Below the pieces are notes generated by a model that saw nothing but the letters and a program-made list of their open reading frames with translations, did no database searches and was not told where the DNA came from. Shown here piece after piece: positions 25,101 through 36,975 of a DNA stretch of 64,000 bases (the stretch's first letter is position 1; each line of letters begins with the position of its first letter). This DNA comes from Baylisascaris procyonis (Eukaryota; Nematoda; Chromadorea; Rhabditida; Ascarididae). The translations under genes and the position numbers were made by a program. The stretch covers positions 3,644,501 to 3,708,500 of the forward strand of contig JAZARR010000197.1 in assembly GCA_037389465.1 (NCBI GenBank), read 5' to 3'.

Positions 25101-28100
25101 CAAAATTCCTTCAAATGTATTTGCATGTATTCGACAATAACTTTTAAGGGTGGAGCTCGCTCCATTCGGAGTTTTTCTCCCCTCCATCATCGTTCCGTTC
25201 TTCCTCGGATCTTATGTCCTGTCGTGTCCTCCCTGTCCTCGAAACACCTTGGACGCAGGTGATCGAAGGGTCTTATGTGAAATGGGTTGCTGCGTTATTT
25301 AATGTTGGTATAAGGTGAAAACTTTACATAAGTAATAAATATTTACTCGTATATTCTTCGAAGAGTTATAAACAATAAAGCTGCTAGTTGATTCATGATC
25401 TACATCTATAAAAACACAAAAAACAGGTAGAATCTATACCTGTAAATAGGTTTACCTGTCTCTTTAGTACCTTCAATTACCGATTCAAATACTTTCATGA
25501 TGATTTCCAAGCTAAAAAATCTCAGCTTCCGGGAAATTTTTGAAAATACAAAATTGTAGAGAATTTGTATAGGTGAATACAGTTGTAGAGAATTTGTAGA
25601 AATGAATAGAGTTGTAGAGAATTTGTGTAGATGATTTACTGGCTTCTTATTGCTCTACTAGGTGAAGGAATCAATATTATTTAGTAAATTTTTATTAATT
25701 TCTAACTCAAAAAGAGCATTCTTCGTCGACGATTTACCACCATCGAAAAAAATTATAGCAATGTTTTTATTGAATTTTTTTTTTTTTGGAATGAAGCGGA
25801 AGAAATGCTGTCGTCAAAATTTGTTTCGTTTAATACATTTAACTGTGCTTTCGCAGTTTGTGCTTTGTAGAAGCGCACCGTATAATGTCATGTCTGTGCG
25901 CGTAATTGTATGTCTGTGTCCGTCTCTGTGATTGCTTTAAACGGAGAAGCAATGAAGCTAAACGCATGAGATTTGGTGGGTTTTAATGCACACCATCCTA
26001 TGACCTTTTATATTATTCGAATTGATGAGTTGCAAAAAAATCCTCGATATTTGAAGGTGGCAGCAAGTTCATATGTATTTAATAGTACTTTTCAGGTTAT
26101 AACCCACGTAACCCATGCCTATTAGATTTTTATTTTAAATGATTAGATAACAGCAAAAAAAAATGCGCTTTCTTTGCGGAAAATTTATGTGAGCGGTCGG
26201 TTTGACTAAACTATAGAGATATTATTCTGCATATTTTATTTTTATTTTTTATTTTTTTTGAATTAATTTATGAAATCGGTTGATGAGGTGAACCTGTCAT
26301 CAGGCTTGTTTTTTCCCCATTATACGCTCATCAAGTAGGAATGCTATTGTTGTGGACTGTAAAAAATTTTCACACTAGTGGAAGTTGAACTTACTATCTC
26401 TGCAATAAGTGACTCTAAATATTTAATGACAGCCGGTCCAAATCTAGCTTAGATGGCTATCTTCTTCGCTTAACGTCGTTATAGAATCGAAACGATTGAA
26501 ATTTCAAGGTTGTCTTGATGATTGGTGAAGAAAAAAAAAGGTTTAGGGCGAGTTGCTGTATAGTATTTAGCTAATTTTAGAAAATGCTTCTTAAATAATA
26601 CAACAATGCTTGATTATTTAAAAAAAAGTTCAAAAATTTAACCGGTCGATTCTTTAACTGGGAATGCATTTTCGCTTTAAAGCTTTATGCAAATTTTTTA
26701 AACTTCGCTGGAAGAATTTACGAACTCAGCAAACGTTATGCGCATACGTACTTTTATTGTTGTACTATTGCAAATCGAATTAAATATTCATATAAATAAA
26801 TAAGTTAAATTAAATAGAAAATAAAAATAAGACGATGTAGATAAGATTCAATAAGGTTTTGTGGATGTTTTATTGTCAATTGACGTCGTCTGTGTTAATG
26901 GTTGTTCTCGTATCAAATGGTGGATCATATACGATGATGGTGAATAACTTTTTATTGTTCATTCTCACAGGAAGTGAATTTTTTTATGATTATATGCTTC
27001 CTAAATTATTGCTTATACGATCGTATTTTAAATATTACAGTCTCAAAATCCTTTCCATCCTTATAATTTTTCTTTCGGTATATAGACTCTTCCTGGGAGT
27101 ATCATAGGTCATGATCGAAATATGGTAAGGTGGATTCTAGAGGACACGAGTATCTTAGAAAGAAAAATAAAATGATATTTGAAGGTGATTCTAGATGAGA
27201 TTTGATTTATGCCTATCTGTATGTAAGGGAGATTCTTTACAATTTGTAATGCAAGTGGATGTGGTTAGTTGGAAACAGAGAAAGCAATCTTTGTCGCATA
27301 TTTGCGTTTATTGCTTTCTAATAATCTATTATAAAATTTAAATTCCTATTTTTTAAGTGATCTATAAATTGCAGTTAACGTTTTCTTTTCTTTTCTTTTC
27401 TTTTTTTTTGCAGTATTATTACAAAAATTTTGGCGCGCCTGATTAAAATTTTTTCTCTCTTTTTTTTTTTTGTGAAGAAAATATTAGGAATAATGCTGAA
27501 ATACTATCCATCTTCTTTCATTATGAATTTCTGAAAGAAGGCCTATTTTGAAGTGATCGATGGACCAAAATTTTTTTTTGATTCCCATATCGAATGAGAG
27601 GAGAAGTCATTTTCCCCTAAGTGGGCAACTTTACTCGATGGGTAATATTGTGGCATTTTTACATTAATTTGCCTTGATCTACATTGTCGAGTTGATCCAC
27701 TATAGACATTTGTCGTTAGACCGTCTTGATGGACCCTATTAAAGGTTTAACGAAGTGGGAAATGGGATTCCTGTTTCTTGAAAATTTCTAAGCTATATTT
27801 TGGGGAGAAATATGAGCATTATAGAATAAGGAAATGAATAAAAGAGTGGAAGAGCTGAACTTCCACTCCCCCTCCCCCATCTTCCACCCCTCTAACCTTC
27901 ACTCCCCCCCCTTTCCTTTACAGTCCCATGTCCTGTGGGATATTTCTGTCGACGATCTTGGGCCATTTAATGTGGGGATTTACTCACCTGCATAATATTA
28001 CCAACAGACCATGGCAATTTCAAAGTGAAGCGGAAATGGCAGTCAATATTAGAATCAATGATTTGTTGTCTTGAACATCCCGTATGGATTGGTTCACATA

Positions 28101-31100
28101 TCTTATCTCTAAAGATTTACGATAATTTTGTCGTAAAAAAGGCAGGATGCATAATGGAATGAATATTGCTGATGTAACACAGAAGAATTGCTTGGCTGTT
28201 TTTTGATATGGTGCTACTTGGCTCATACCTAATTGGCTCGAATATGTGCAAAGCCTAAATAAATTAATAGATAACCAAATATAGTATTATTACAAGAGTT
28301 GAGATATCACTGAAATTGCTTATATCGTTGTTATGAGACGATCGGGGATTTGAGAAGATTACGGTACAAAACACTCGAATATTATCAGCGAGGAATTTAA
28401 GTGGAGACTTCTGTGATAGGATGCAAACGATGCATGCATATTGCATGTACCTATTCCTTTCCGGACTCCTGCAATACCGTAACGTTAAGGTTTACCGGTG
28501 TCGTATTGGCGGCGCAAGTGACCAAGCATCTTTGTCGCCAAGTTAATGTGTAACGGTGGTTGCTATAAGTGTGCAACTGTGTAATATTATAGGACTTATC
28601 GTTAGCATGGTGTCGACTTATGCGGTAAATCGGCATGACGCGTCTCTTAGTCAGCATGGGGATGCTGTTGATTAACCTTTATCTTTTGCTGACACCTACC
28701 GATCGTCCGTATTCACCTCTGCAGCACCGATCACGCTTAACATCAAAAGTTCAACGTTACTTTTGTCTCGTTTCGATCCCTGATTAAGGCAATGAATTGA
28801 ACCCGATTTACCTCAGGTAACACGAGTGGGTGCAGCCGTTAATGATGTACGGAAACGGATGGTCGAATCAGCACCGCAATTATCTAAACGATGTCGTGCA
28901 CTTATAAAATGTTGGCAAAAACTTGCCGATCCAAGGCCCACATCGAGTTGCGGTTCACATTCGAATAGCGCCACACCGAATCTCGTCTCGCCGATCGTTC
29001 GCAGAGGCCTTACACCGGGTACACCAGCTCGTGGAAGGCTCACCTCTGCGGCTCTTTCTACGGGTTAGTTTCATTTTTCCAAGGCATTATTCTCACCTTG
29101 CAGATAAAGCAATAGTCTATAAGAACGATTGTAGCTGCTTAACAGTTTAGTGTAGCGGTATGAATTTAGAGCACTATAAGACGTAATATAAAAAAAAATT
29201 ATAGGTTCACGAAGCAGTTTGACCTCTCCAGTGGTGAGTTCACCAAGTGGCAGCTATGCGCCACCGCAGAATCGATGCTCACCTCGCAATGGGGCAGTGC
29301 TCAATATGCACAAATCATTTTCGGTGGGTAGTGATCTCATTAAGAAGGTTGCCGATGACGTCATACAATCCGGACAGGATGACGTTCTGCGGAATGGGAA
29401 ACGTAAAGCGGAAAACGCAAATCACGATGATAGCGGTTGGTTTTATGATCGTTTTAATTTCCTTATTGCATTGATCTGTCTTTTGAGGTACGATTAGAGA
29501 GGAAGGATTTACTGTGCCTCAGGGTATATGGGAGCAGTAGAGGCGGCCTGAGTAAATTGCCTTAGGGCATTTTTGCTGATATGGATAATGCCTATTTTCC
29601 ACGTATATTTCGCACTGCTTACGTTTAGAAATGTGATCGCAGTATAGTGTAAGCATTTGCCCTCCGTTGTATCCTTACTGAGAAATGGAATGGGTTGAAG
29701 GAGGGCTTTCATGCAATAAGATTGAGTTGGTGACCCTCTTTGCACAATGTCACTCTGTTAGGTTCCTTTAGATACTTTATTTTAACATTTTTAATGGCGC
29801 AGTACCCATCACGTTTTTGGTCAGCAACGGGAAAAAACCTGTCGAATTTGCATATTTTTATTGCTGTATGGACATGATTTAGGGTTATTAAACGGGTTTG
29901 GTGCTGACAAACGTTCAAAGGGTGGTTCGGCGGTCGCGTCACCAGGAACAGGACCTCATTCGGTGGTTGCTGCAAGACGTGCCAATGTGCAACCCACAAG
30001 TGAATTGGTGGCTCAACTCTCAGAGAATCTCCCTCGTTATATGGCTATCAATTTATCTGAACGTGAAAGTCAGCTGAAACGAGAGCAGAATCAACAGTCA
30101 CAGGTATTCTTTGTTTTTTTCTTCTTTGTCTTTAATTATATTGCTGAGGAAACCGGAGGGGGGTATGGGGCATCCTTCATAATTCAGTCCGACCTAGAAT
30201 ACCTTTATAATTCAGTAACGACCTAGAATACCTTTATAATTCAGTAACGACCTAGAATACTTCATAATCCAGTAACGACCTAGAATGCTGTAGGACACGT
30301 ATCCGATCCCATCAGCGAGCAGTTCTCGTTCATCGCTTTGCATTTAGAGGTATAAGCATAAAATCGAGTCGACAGATCTTCTTAAAGAAATTTATAATTT
30401 TTTATTGTTTCATTATTTGCAATTTTATTTCACTAGCATATTTCCTCTTTATTTGTTTTATCTAATTTGTTTATTTTAGTCAATTTTATTTTATATCTTT
30501 TGAAGTTTAGGTGTTTTGCCCTGTTTCTGGCAGCTATGGTCGTCAGGGGATTTTTTTAAAAGTTTTATTGCTATGTTTTCAGATTTAAATATGGGAACTC
30601 ATGAAATAATTTCATGTAGGCTGTCGCGAATATTTTATTTAACCAAAACTTTTCCCAAACTACAAAAGTCCTATACTGAAAAAAAAATTTTTTTTCGAAT
30701 TAATTTTAATTTGAGTTATTCGAGTTAATTTTAAAAAAAAGTTTAATTTGAGTAATGTTTGAGTAAAAAAAATTTTTCAAGTTTAATTTAAAAAAAAAGA
30801 TTTGAGTTAATTTTAACTCCCAAATTACAAAATTCTACCATATTGTTTACCTAGTTTCCGGTATTATTCGATCCGAATCGAAAAGATTGGAAGTTAATAT
30901 ATTTAAGGCGCAGCAACAACATGGCAGCTTGCATCCGGCCACTTCATCGCCAGCAATTTCTTCATCGGAAATCCCCAAGAAGAAGGAGCGCAAAGGGCGT
31001 TCCTCCAAGAAGTCAGCAACGGAGCAAGAACAACTCCAAACCGTTACGGATGCAACCAAGTATGTCTTTTATGTTTTGAAATCTTAGTTCAAGTGCACAG

Positions 31101-33004
31101 TGTATATGGGAACAACGAGTAGAGTCTGCGCTATAAGAAATACCCAGAGGTTTGGTCGATATGCGATTTGCCCATGCGATGCTTTAGGTTGTTAACGAAG
31201 GGATTTATAATGCAAGGTGAGAAGATGCTTTAGTGATGCGGCTGTAGGTTGTGATTGTTGGATAGCGATTGAGGTGTATTTGAAGAATAACCTTGGATCG
31301 TATTGTGCATCATCGTCGCAAGTCGGATGAAGTATGGATTGCTATTTGTTTGCACGTAGTTGACAGATGGGCAACTTTGCTGACAGCCGAGATAGGAGTG
31401 ATAATGGTTGCTGTGACTAAATTCATGATCTGTTGTAGTCAAATTTGTCTTAGATGAAGGACAATAAATGCAGAAGATACAAGGAAATTCGCCCAAAACA
31501 TTGTGGTACTTATTCATCTCTTTCTTGCCCCTTGTCGCATATAATCTGAAAGGAGTATTAGACAACAATAAAGGTGTTATCCTGAAATCGAAGGATTCAT
31601 TGTTGGGGTTGGAGGTATTGGCTTATCTCTTGCTTCTCTCTCTCGTTAGGGATATTACAAATGTGATTGTAAGGCGATTGGAAGGTATTTGGTTATAGGA
31701 TTCCCACACAAGAAGAGAAGGCCATCGATGAGGGACAATCGGTGGCATCGGAAGGAACGACGTCCAACACGGTGACGGTGCCCACTCGTCAGGGCAGATT
31801 CGAATGGAATGCAATATTGCCTACGCTCGACACTCTAAGGCATCGGGAGGAGTTCAAGGCATCGCCATCCGATGACCTTTCTAAGTCATATATCGTTAGC
31901 GTTCACGGCAGAGAGGTAACACATATTTTATATTTTTAAATTATTTCAGTTGTAAGGATATAATCTTGGAGGATATAGATTTTTAGAATGTCCCCTAGTA
32001 CTATGAAAAAAAAATTTTTTTTTTCAGAAAGAGAAAAAATTAAAAAAATGAAATAAAAAATAGTGCTATGTTTGAAAGTTGTAATGCGCTTGTGGATCCT
32101 CTTTACCTTTACCTTTATCTTCCAGTATTAGCGATTGTCGGGTTCTTTCCTTTTTATGACCTATCAGAAAGGGGTATTGTGGTTCTGATTGAATTTTATT
32201 TCAATAAAGTTATTCATTTTTCCCGTCGGGTAGGTATGTACGAGCTGTCCACCTGTCAGGGTAGAATTTACTGATAATTTGGTTTTAAGGTACATCTTTT
32301 TCCTGAAAATCCGTGTTTTTTTCTGTCCCTTCTCCTCCTAGTTGGATTTCTGGATCTGTATCCCTATACTGCATCGAAAACCTTGGTCTCTTAGTTCTTA
32401 TAGTTAAAGGTAATTAAGATTATAGAAATGAGACATTAATTATAAAGTGACTGCAAAGCTAATATTTATAATGGGGGGGGGGGGGGAACTTTTCTATAGT
32501 AAATCGAATATAGGCAAGTAAAAAGGGGTGTTTTTTAATCAATCCGTGACGTTGCAAGATGTTATAAGTTATTATTTTTCCTTAATAAAGGTGCTTTTTT
32601 GGGGGATGTTGCCTATTTCGTATATATGGACTCATCTAGCCTCTAGCTTTCGTGGTGATCACATTAGCTCATTTTCTAGTTGTTTCGTCAGCGATAAAGC
32701 GTTCGATTCGCCATTTTAAAGTTGGTTTTGTGGTCAATTTTATGGTGTTAAACTTATTTCAAGTTGTTGTTTACTGTACTAGAGATGCAGACATAGAAGG
32801 TAATGAAGTTCAGTCCAAGCCTTACAGGACAGAAAGGTAGTTGTCATAAAGTGAAGGTGTTATAAGGTTGTTATTTATTTGCAGGTATTGGCATTACCGT
32901 ACTTAGATACTGGTATGCCAGATTTTCTACAGTACGAGTATCCTCAGTCGGGAAGGTTTTACGCGGACGAGAACTTCATGTATGGTGCACCTCGACCTTC
33001 ATGA
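22200..33004 (+). CDS. MED26: Mediator complex subunit 26 homologue
   Basis: MED26 links the Mediator complex to elongation factors and acts in the nucleus. Exons: 22200-22319, 22819-22890, 28817-29063, 29205-29435, 29883-30103, 30908-31059, 31699-31915, 32885-33004; all phases match and encode 459 residues ending in TGA. The start ATG is preceded by an in-frame TGA and lies 49 bp after a TATA box. Residues about 27-100 form a TFIIS N-terminal (TND) domain: QLLFAVENESIDEAND, VIAKLEKFGMTKEILEVTRV, AAVNDVRKRM, LIKCWQKLADP, close to the MED26 arrangement ending in WQKL. A long Ser/Pro/Lys-rich linker with NGKRKAEN and PKKKERKGRSSKK follows; these may act as nuclear signals. The C-terminus (GRFEWNAILPTLDTLRH ... 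LPYLDTGMPDFLQ) resembles the short conserved end of Mediator 26. Intron 2 is 5.9 kb. Confidence 0.9.
22913..23003. repeat. CA/GT microsatellite forming an inverted repeat
   Basis: Runs of CA at 22913-22949 and TG at 22970-22979, with ACACACACCAC then GTGGTGGCGTTGTGTGTG, can pair as a hairpin with a short loop (TGAGAGT). A further CA run follows at 22992-23004. The structure begins about 20 bp after the exon 2 donor of MED26 and could fold in the pre-mRNA. Confidence 0.7.
23425..23474. promoter_or_regulatory. Second X-box with E-box and CCAAT motif in MED26 intron 2
   Basis: GTTACCATAGCAAC at 23425-23438 fits the nematode X-box consensus exactly. It is followed by CACGTG (E-box) at 23452-23457 and CCAAT at 23470-23474. 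The cluster sits in a GC-richer patch of the large intron 2 and looks like an internal promoter or enhancer. No start exon that would use it was identified. Confidence 0.55.
25548..25632. repeat. TTGTAGAGAATTTGTA tandem repeat
   Basis: Three copies of a unit of about 29-31 bp, TTGTAGAGAATTTGTATAGG followed by TGAATACAG or a variant, in MED26 intron 2. Confidence 0.75.
28020..28226 (-). CDS. Possible small membrane protein exon, antisense in MED26 intron 2
   Basis: A 68-codon frame beginning MSQVAPYQKTAKQFF with one hydrophobic segment (FFCVTSAIFIPLCILPFL, residues about 14-31) followed by a basic stretch RQNYRKSLEIRYVNQS. The ATG lies two bases after a possible splice acceptor (CCAATTAG|GT). 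A strong donor-like ATGCAG|GTGAGT occurs just past the stop on the same strand. The layout (short N-terminus, one helix, then a charged tail) recalls small mitochondrial inner-membrane proteins such as SMIM20, but the resemblance is only in layout. The frame may continue into another exon, or may be chance. Confidence 0.3.
   Translation of the reverse strand: MSQVAPYQKTAKQFFCVTSAIFIPLCILPFLRQNYRKSLEIRYVNQSIRDVQDNKSLILILTAISASL
30188..30287. repeat. 31-bp tandem repeat (AACGACCTAGAATACCTTTA)
   Basis: Four copies of a unit reading AATTCAGTAACGACCTAGAA then TACCTTTAT, the outer copies diverged, directly downstream of the MED26 exon 5 donor in intron 5. Confidence 0.85.
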
Positions 33005-33691
33005 AACTTTTTTTTTGCCAACTTGGATAATTTGAGTCCAATGTTGTTTATTTTTTTGTTTTTATTTTTTTCCTCATGTTATATGGATTTTTATCGATCC
33101 ATGAAAGGTATTCTTTAAATATTTTATCGTTGAAAAATGTTTTATTATCGTTTTGGTGCACAAATGTTATTTTTTTATTTCGAGATGCACCATTTGAATG
33201 ATGATCTCAACACGATAATGTCATTTATTTGAGTGATACGCCCGATGGATATTTACAAAGATATATGGGATTTGGGTTGGATTGAATTGTACAAGATTTA
33301 CAAGATTTCTAGAGGAGAGATGTGGTATGGGATTTAAAGGACTGGATATTTGCAGTTTTTTTTGAGGGGGTGGGGGGTAAGGAGAGGGAAGGGGGAGGGT
33401 GGGGACATTGCTGGGGTTTGATTTATTGTTGTGCCAGGATGGTTATATGTTATGACTGTTGTAGATCTATATATCGGGAGTGTTGCTTTGGCACCGATAC
33501 GTTAGAGCGTTTTTTGATGGTCTTCATTAGTTCTAAATAATTTAATAAGCACAGGTTCCATTTATGTTCTTTTTTTTTTGGTTACCTGGAGTAGTTCAGA
33601 TATGTGATCAATCACTAGCAAGATTGATATATGGTGGATTATGATACATAGGTAGATCAATCTTTATAAGGGGGTTATAAGCTTTATATAG

Positions 33692-33781
33692 TTGCAAACC
33701 CGATAAGTTGGAATTGCAAACTTGATAAGTTGGAATTACAAACTTGATAAGTTGGAATTGCAAACTTGATAAGTTGGAAAG
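33692..33781. repeat. 23-bp tandem repeat (GCAAACTTGATAAGTTGGAA)
   Basis: Four copies of TTGCAAACTTGATAAGTTGG plus AAT; the first reads CCCGATAAG and one has TTAC in place of TTGC. The array is about 0.7 kb beyond the MED26 stop codon. No function is evident. Confidence 0.85.
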
Positions 33782-35176
33782 TTTGTTGTTGATAAGTTTA
33801 TTTTATTTTTTTTTCAAAAATTGAAATCCGTGCGTATCGCTCTCACTTTCATCCTTTAATGTTTTTGTATAATCCAAATGAATATTTATATAATCACTCT
33901 TAAATTATGCGCGGGTTGTTGACCTGAGTGCCCAGTTATGTTATTTCGAGTGTCGTCTTAATGACATCGTAAATGACATATATATTTCCCGTTTATAAAT
34001 ATTCCCTTTTGAGGATCCGCAGCCACCAAGCAGTATTGCTAATGAACGAGGTTAATTTAGGTCAATTTTGGGTGGTCCTTTCATTGATGTTGGTTGTTTT
34101 ACGGGGGGGGGGTCTAGCAGGATTGCAGTGGTGACAAGGATGTTATTTGAAGGTGATTCTAGAGTATCTAGAAGGAATCATTGGTTGCGGATTTAGGGGA
34201 TGCGAAAATACTCACTCTCTTCGTTATGGGTAATGTGATAGACGCGAGCAGCGCTTCCCAATTACTTTTATTTCTTTATTTTATTTATTTTTTTCATCGA
34301 ATCGAAATTAAACGCTGAAAATGGGGAATTTTAAATTTAAATATTCGACGTTCAATTTTTTTCTCAATTTTTTTTTAAAAATTGCACTAATATTTCTCTT
34401 TTTTTTGCATTTTAATTATAATTTCAATTCAATTTCAATTTTGCAATTACTTCCATTCATAATTTAATTCACTATTTACTACCTTATGGTGCGCTTCATT
34501 TTGCTCAGTCTTCTTTACTTCTTTTATTCGTTTTTTTTTTAATTTGATTCTATTTCTTTTTTTTTTTTGCATTGTTTAGTTGGTTGCCACGTTTGGCTCG
34601 CTGCCAACCCTAGGCGCTTGCATTAGCAATGCGTGTTTAGCGTCGTCCACAGCCCGCGTTGGCCTTTTCTTTCTTATGAATCTGAAGTATATGGTACGTT
34701 TGGAGTCGAAGAGGAACAGTGTGAAGTAGAGGGAGGTGAACAGTGTCTATTAGAGGAGATTTCATATGGGATTTACAATCTTTTCTATATCCCCTTGCCT
34801 TCCACATATCCACGCTAGGCTCGATAACATCATAGATCCGTTGTTAAGCTCCGATCGTACCATATCCTTGATATTAATCGTGTATTGTTTTTTGTATTTA
34901 TTTTCTCTATATGCGCTGACCTTTGTTTTATGTAACACGTTATGTTGTCTTTCTAAATTGCGCATTTGCTTTCTTTGCTTTCAAAAAAAAAAAAAAAAGA
35001 TATACGAAGGGGGGATTGGTTTCTAAATGAATCTAACTGAATTTTTTCTGAGGTAATTTTGCACTACCGGATCGGATTTGGAATATGGAAAGGAAAGTAG
35101 AAAGTATTGGTCATCGCTGACCACCCTCTTGAGCGTTGTTGGTGGTCTGAATAAAATTTGATGCCCCACCAATTGG

Positions 35177-35248
35177 TGGGCGTTGGAATCCAGATTTAAG
35201 TGGGCGTTGGAATCCAGATTTAACTGGGCGTTGGAATCCAGATTTGAC
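35177..35248. repeat. Three-copy 23-bp repeat (GGGCGTTGGAATCCAGATTT)
   Basis: Three nearly perfect copies of TGGGCGTTGGAATCCAGATT followed by TAA, TAA or GAC. On the minus strand they read as repeated KSGFQRP, which is the reason a 105-codon frame appears here. I do not regard that frame as a gene. Confidence 0.85.
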
Positions 35249-36399
35249 TATAAAATAAAGGTGGGGTGAATGCCGTGGCGACAACACCAGATTAAATTGA
35301 ACCGTCATCGATTCTTGCTTATTTATCGAAAATTTTCTGCTTTTATTGCAGCTAATATGAACAGAGGTTTGGGTGGTGGTGGGGGGGGGGGGTCGGTATT
35401 GCAAATGCTTATGCCAGTGGGAAGGCAAAATTATATATGAGATAATAGCTTCGTTGCCTTCTGTGATTGTTAAAGAATCTTTCGAAGAGTTTATACGGTG
35501 TGTTTATTATGAAATGTCCCGACTTTTTTCCGGCGGATGTTATGTTGGAATGTAAGTATTTGTGAGTAATTATGTTTTCAAATGATACCCGGTGAGGTAT
35601 AGTGCTGTTGTTTATCCCCAAATGGGAGCAATCCCGTCGGGAACCAATCGTTATATAAATACTGCTTGCTCACTCGAATCTTCTTTGTTTGTTTTTTTTC
35701 TTTTCTGTTTGTTTCTTGATGCCAATAAAAAAATGTTGATATCCAATGTTGTCTGTGATTCTTCATCGTTCTGGATGACTGTTGACGATGTACCGCCGAA
35801 ATAAATTGACTCCTTTACGACTCCGCATTTTTATATGTGACTCTAAAAGTATGACCTTAACGGATGCATGGAATACTCTTCGGTTCTGGTCGGAACATGA
35901 GGGTGATAGCTTATTACCGCAAAAAATTGTTTATTTTCTTGAGCGTTTTGAGTCTATCTAGTATATAAACCACCTGATGCTCATCATTTTTGATATGCAC
36001 AATAAACCGGTGGCGCAGATTTACTTACGGATCGCAATCCAGAGGTAGCAAACCGAATCGACGATGTAGTTGTGATCCATGAGTTTGCTTGAGTGATTCT
36101 GAAGTTTGATAGCTAACCGTCTTGGTTCCCTTCGCTAATACCACTAGATGACTAGTGGGTTTTTCTTCGTACTGTTCTATCGCTGTTGGCTTTGTCTATG
36201 TTTGCATTAAAATTACATTAAAATATTACTAAAATCTACTTGTTTCTTACCTTTTCCTTTATTACCGTTAGGAAGTCGCATTCAAACCTATATGTACCCA
36301 CTATTTCAAGTGATCTACGCGTACGTGGATGACCGTTATTTTTATAATCTTTGCTTGATTAAAGGGAGGGGGGGGGGGTTGGGTAAGTTCATCTTTGAA

Positions 36400-36480
36400 A
36401 CCCTTCAGTGAAAAGGTTCCAGCTGGAATCGGACTTCAACAAATGATCGAAGATATCATATCCACTAACTTTATTCACTC
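36400..36480 (-). pseudogene. Possible second reverse-transcriptase fragment
   Basis: The minus-strand frame FGVNKVSGYDIFDHLLK is similar at both protein and DNA level to KFSGFDISDPSLKW in the neighbouring relic at 36722-36975 (the shared block AGTGGATNTGATATCTNCGAT). It appears to be a partial, diverged copy of the same segment of a non-LTR reverse transcriptase. Confidence 0.4.
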
Positions 36481-36721
36481 CGAATACAGCAAAACGAAAT
36501 AGGAATAAGGGATGGAAGAAAAGAAAGAAGGAGACACGATTCAGGATATAAGAAGTTTTATTCAATAAACGGAAATAATGATCTACTTTGAACGATAATA
36601 TAAATAGATATTTAAAGTTATACATTTTTTTAGGGAAAGAAGGTGATTGGTACTCTAATCTTTCAGGAAGATTACTAATTGTAGATTAAGGATATCAATG
36701 AAACTAAAATGATACGTAGAA

Positions 36722-36975
36722 GGATTCTACTGATAACAACGAATCGATAAGATAAGACTTAATCCATTTCAACGATGGATCGGAGATATCAAATCCACTA
36801 AATTTGGGCAATAGTTTATTAGGAAATACTCTGTCGAATGCGTTCGCATAATCAACGTAGACAGGGTCTTCACTCGGAATTTTTTTGCAGAAAAGGTGAG
36901 ATTCTTTCGTTCACTGTGAATATCACTTGGTAGTTGACGATAGCCCCAGATGGTAGCCGTATTGAGCGAAGTTGA
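36722..36975 (-). pseudogene. Non-LTR retrotransposon reverse-transcriptase relic
   Basis: The minus strand carries a decayed reverse-transcriptase core. FAQYGYHLGLSSTT corresponds to the QxGF...STT motif. After a stretch with stops comes VYVDYANAFDRVFPNKLL, matching the palm motif with the catalytic Asp (DFSKAFDKV-type), then FDISDPSLKWIKSYL. This order is typical of CR1/Jockey-like LINEs. Internal stops show it is inactive, and no ends or target-site duplications were identified. Confidence 0.7.

Noticed and set aside
28813..29043. 76-codon minus-strand ORF over MED26 exon 3
   Set aside because: Shadow of a well-supported plus-strand exon.
35111..35428. 105-codon minus-strand ORF with KSGFQRP repeats
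   Set aside because: The repeated peptide is a three-copy 23-bp DNA repeat; no splice signals or homology were seen.
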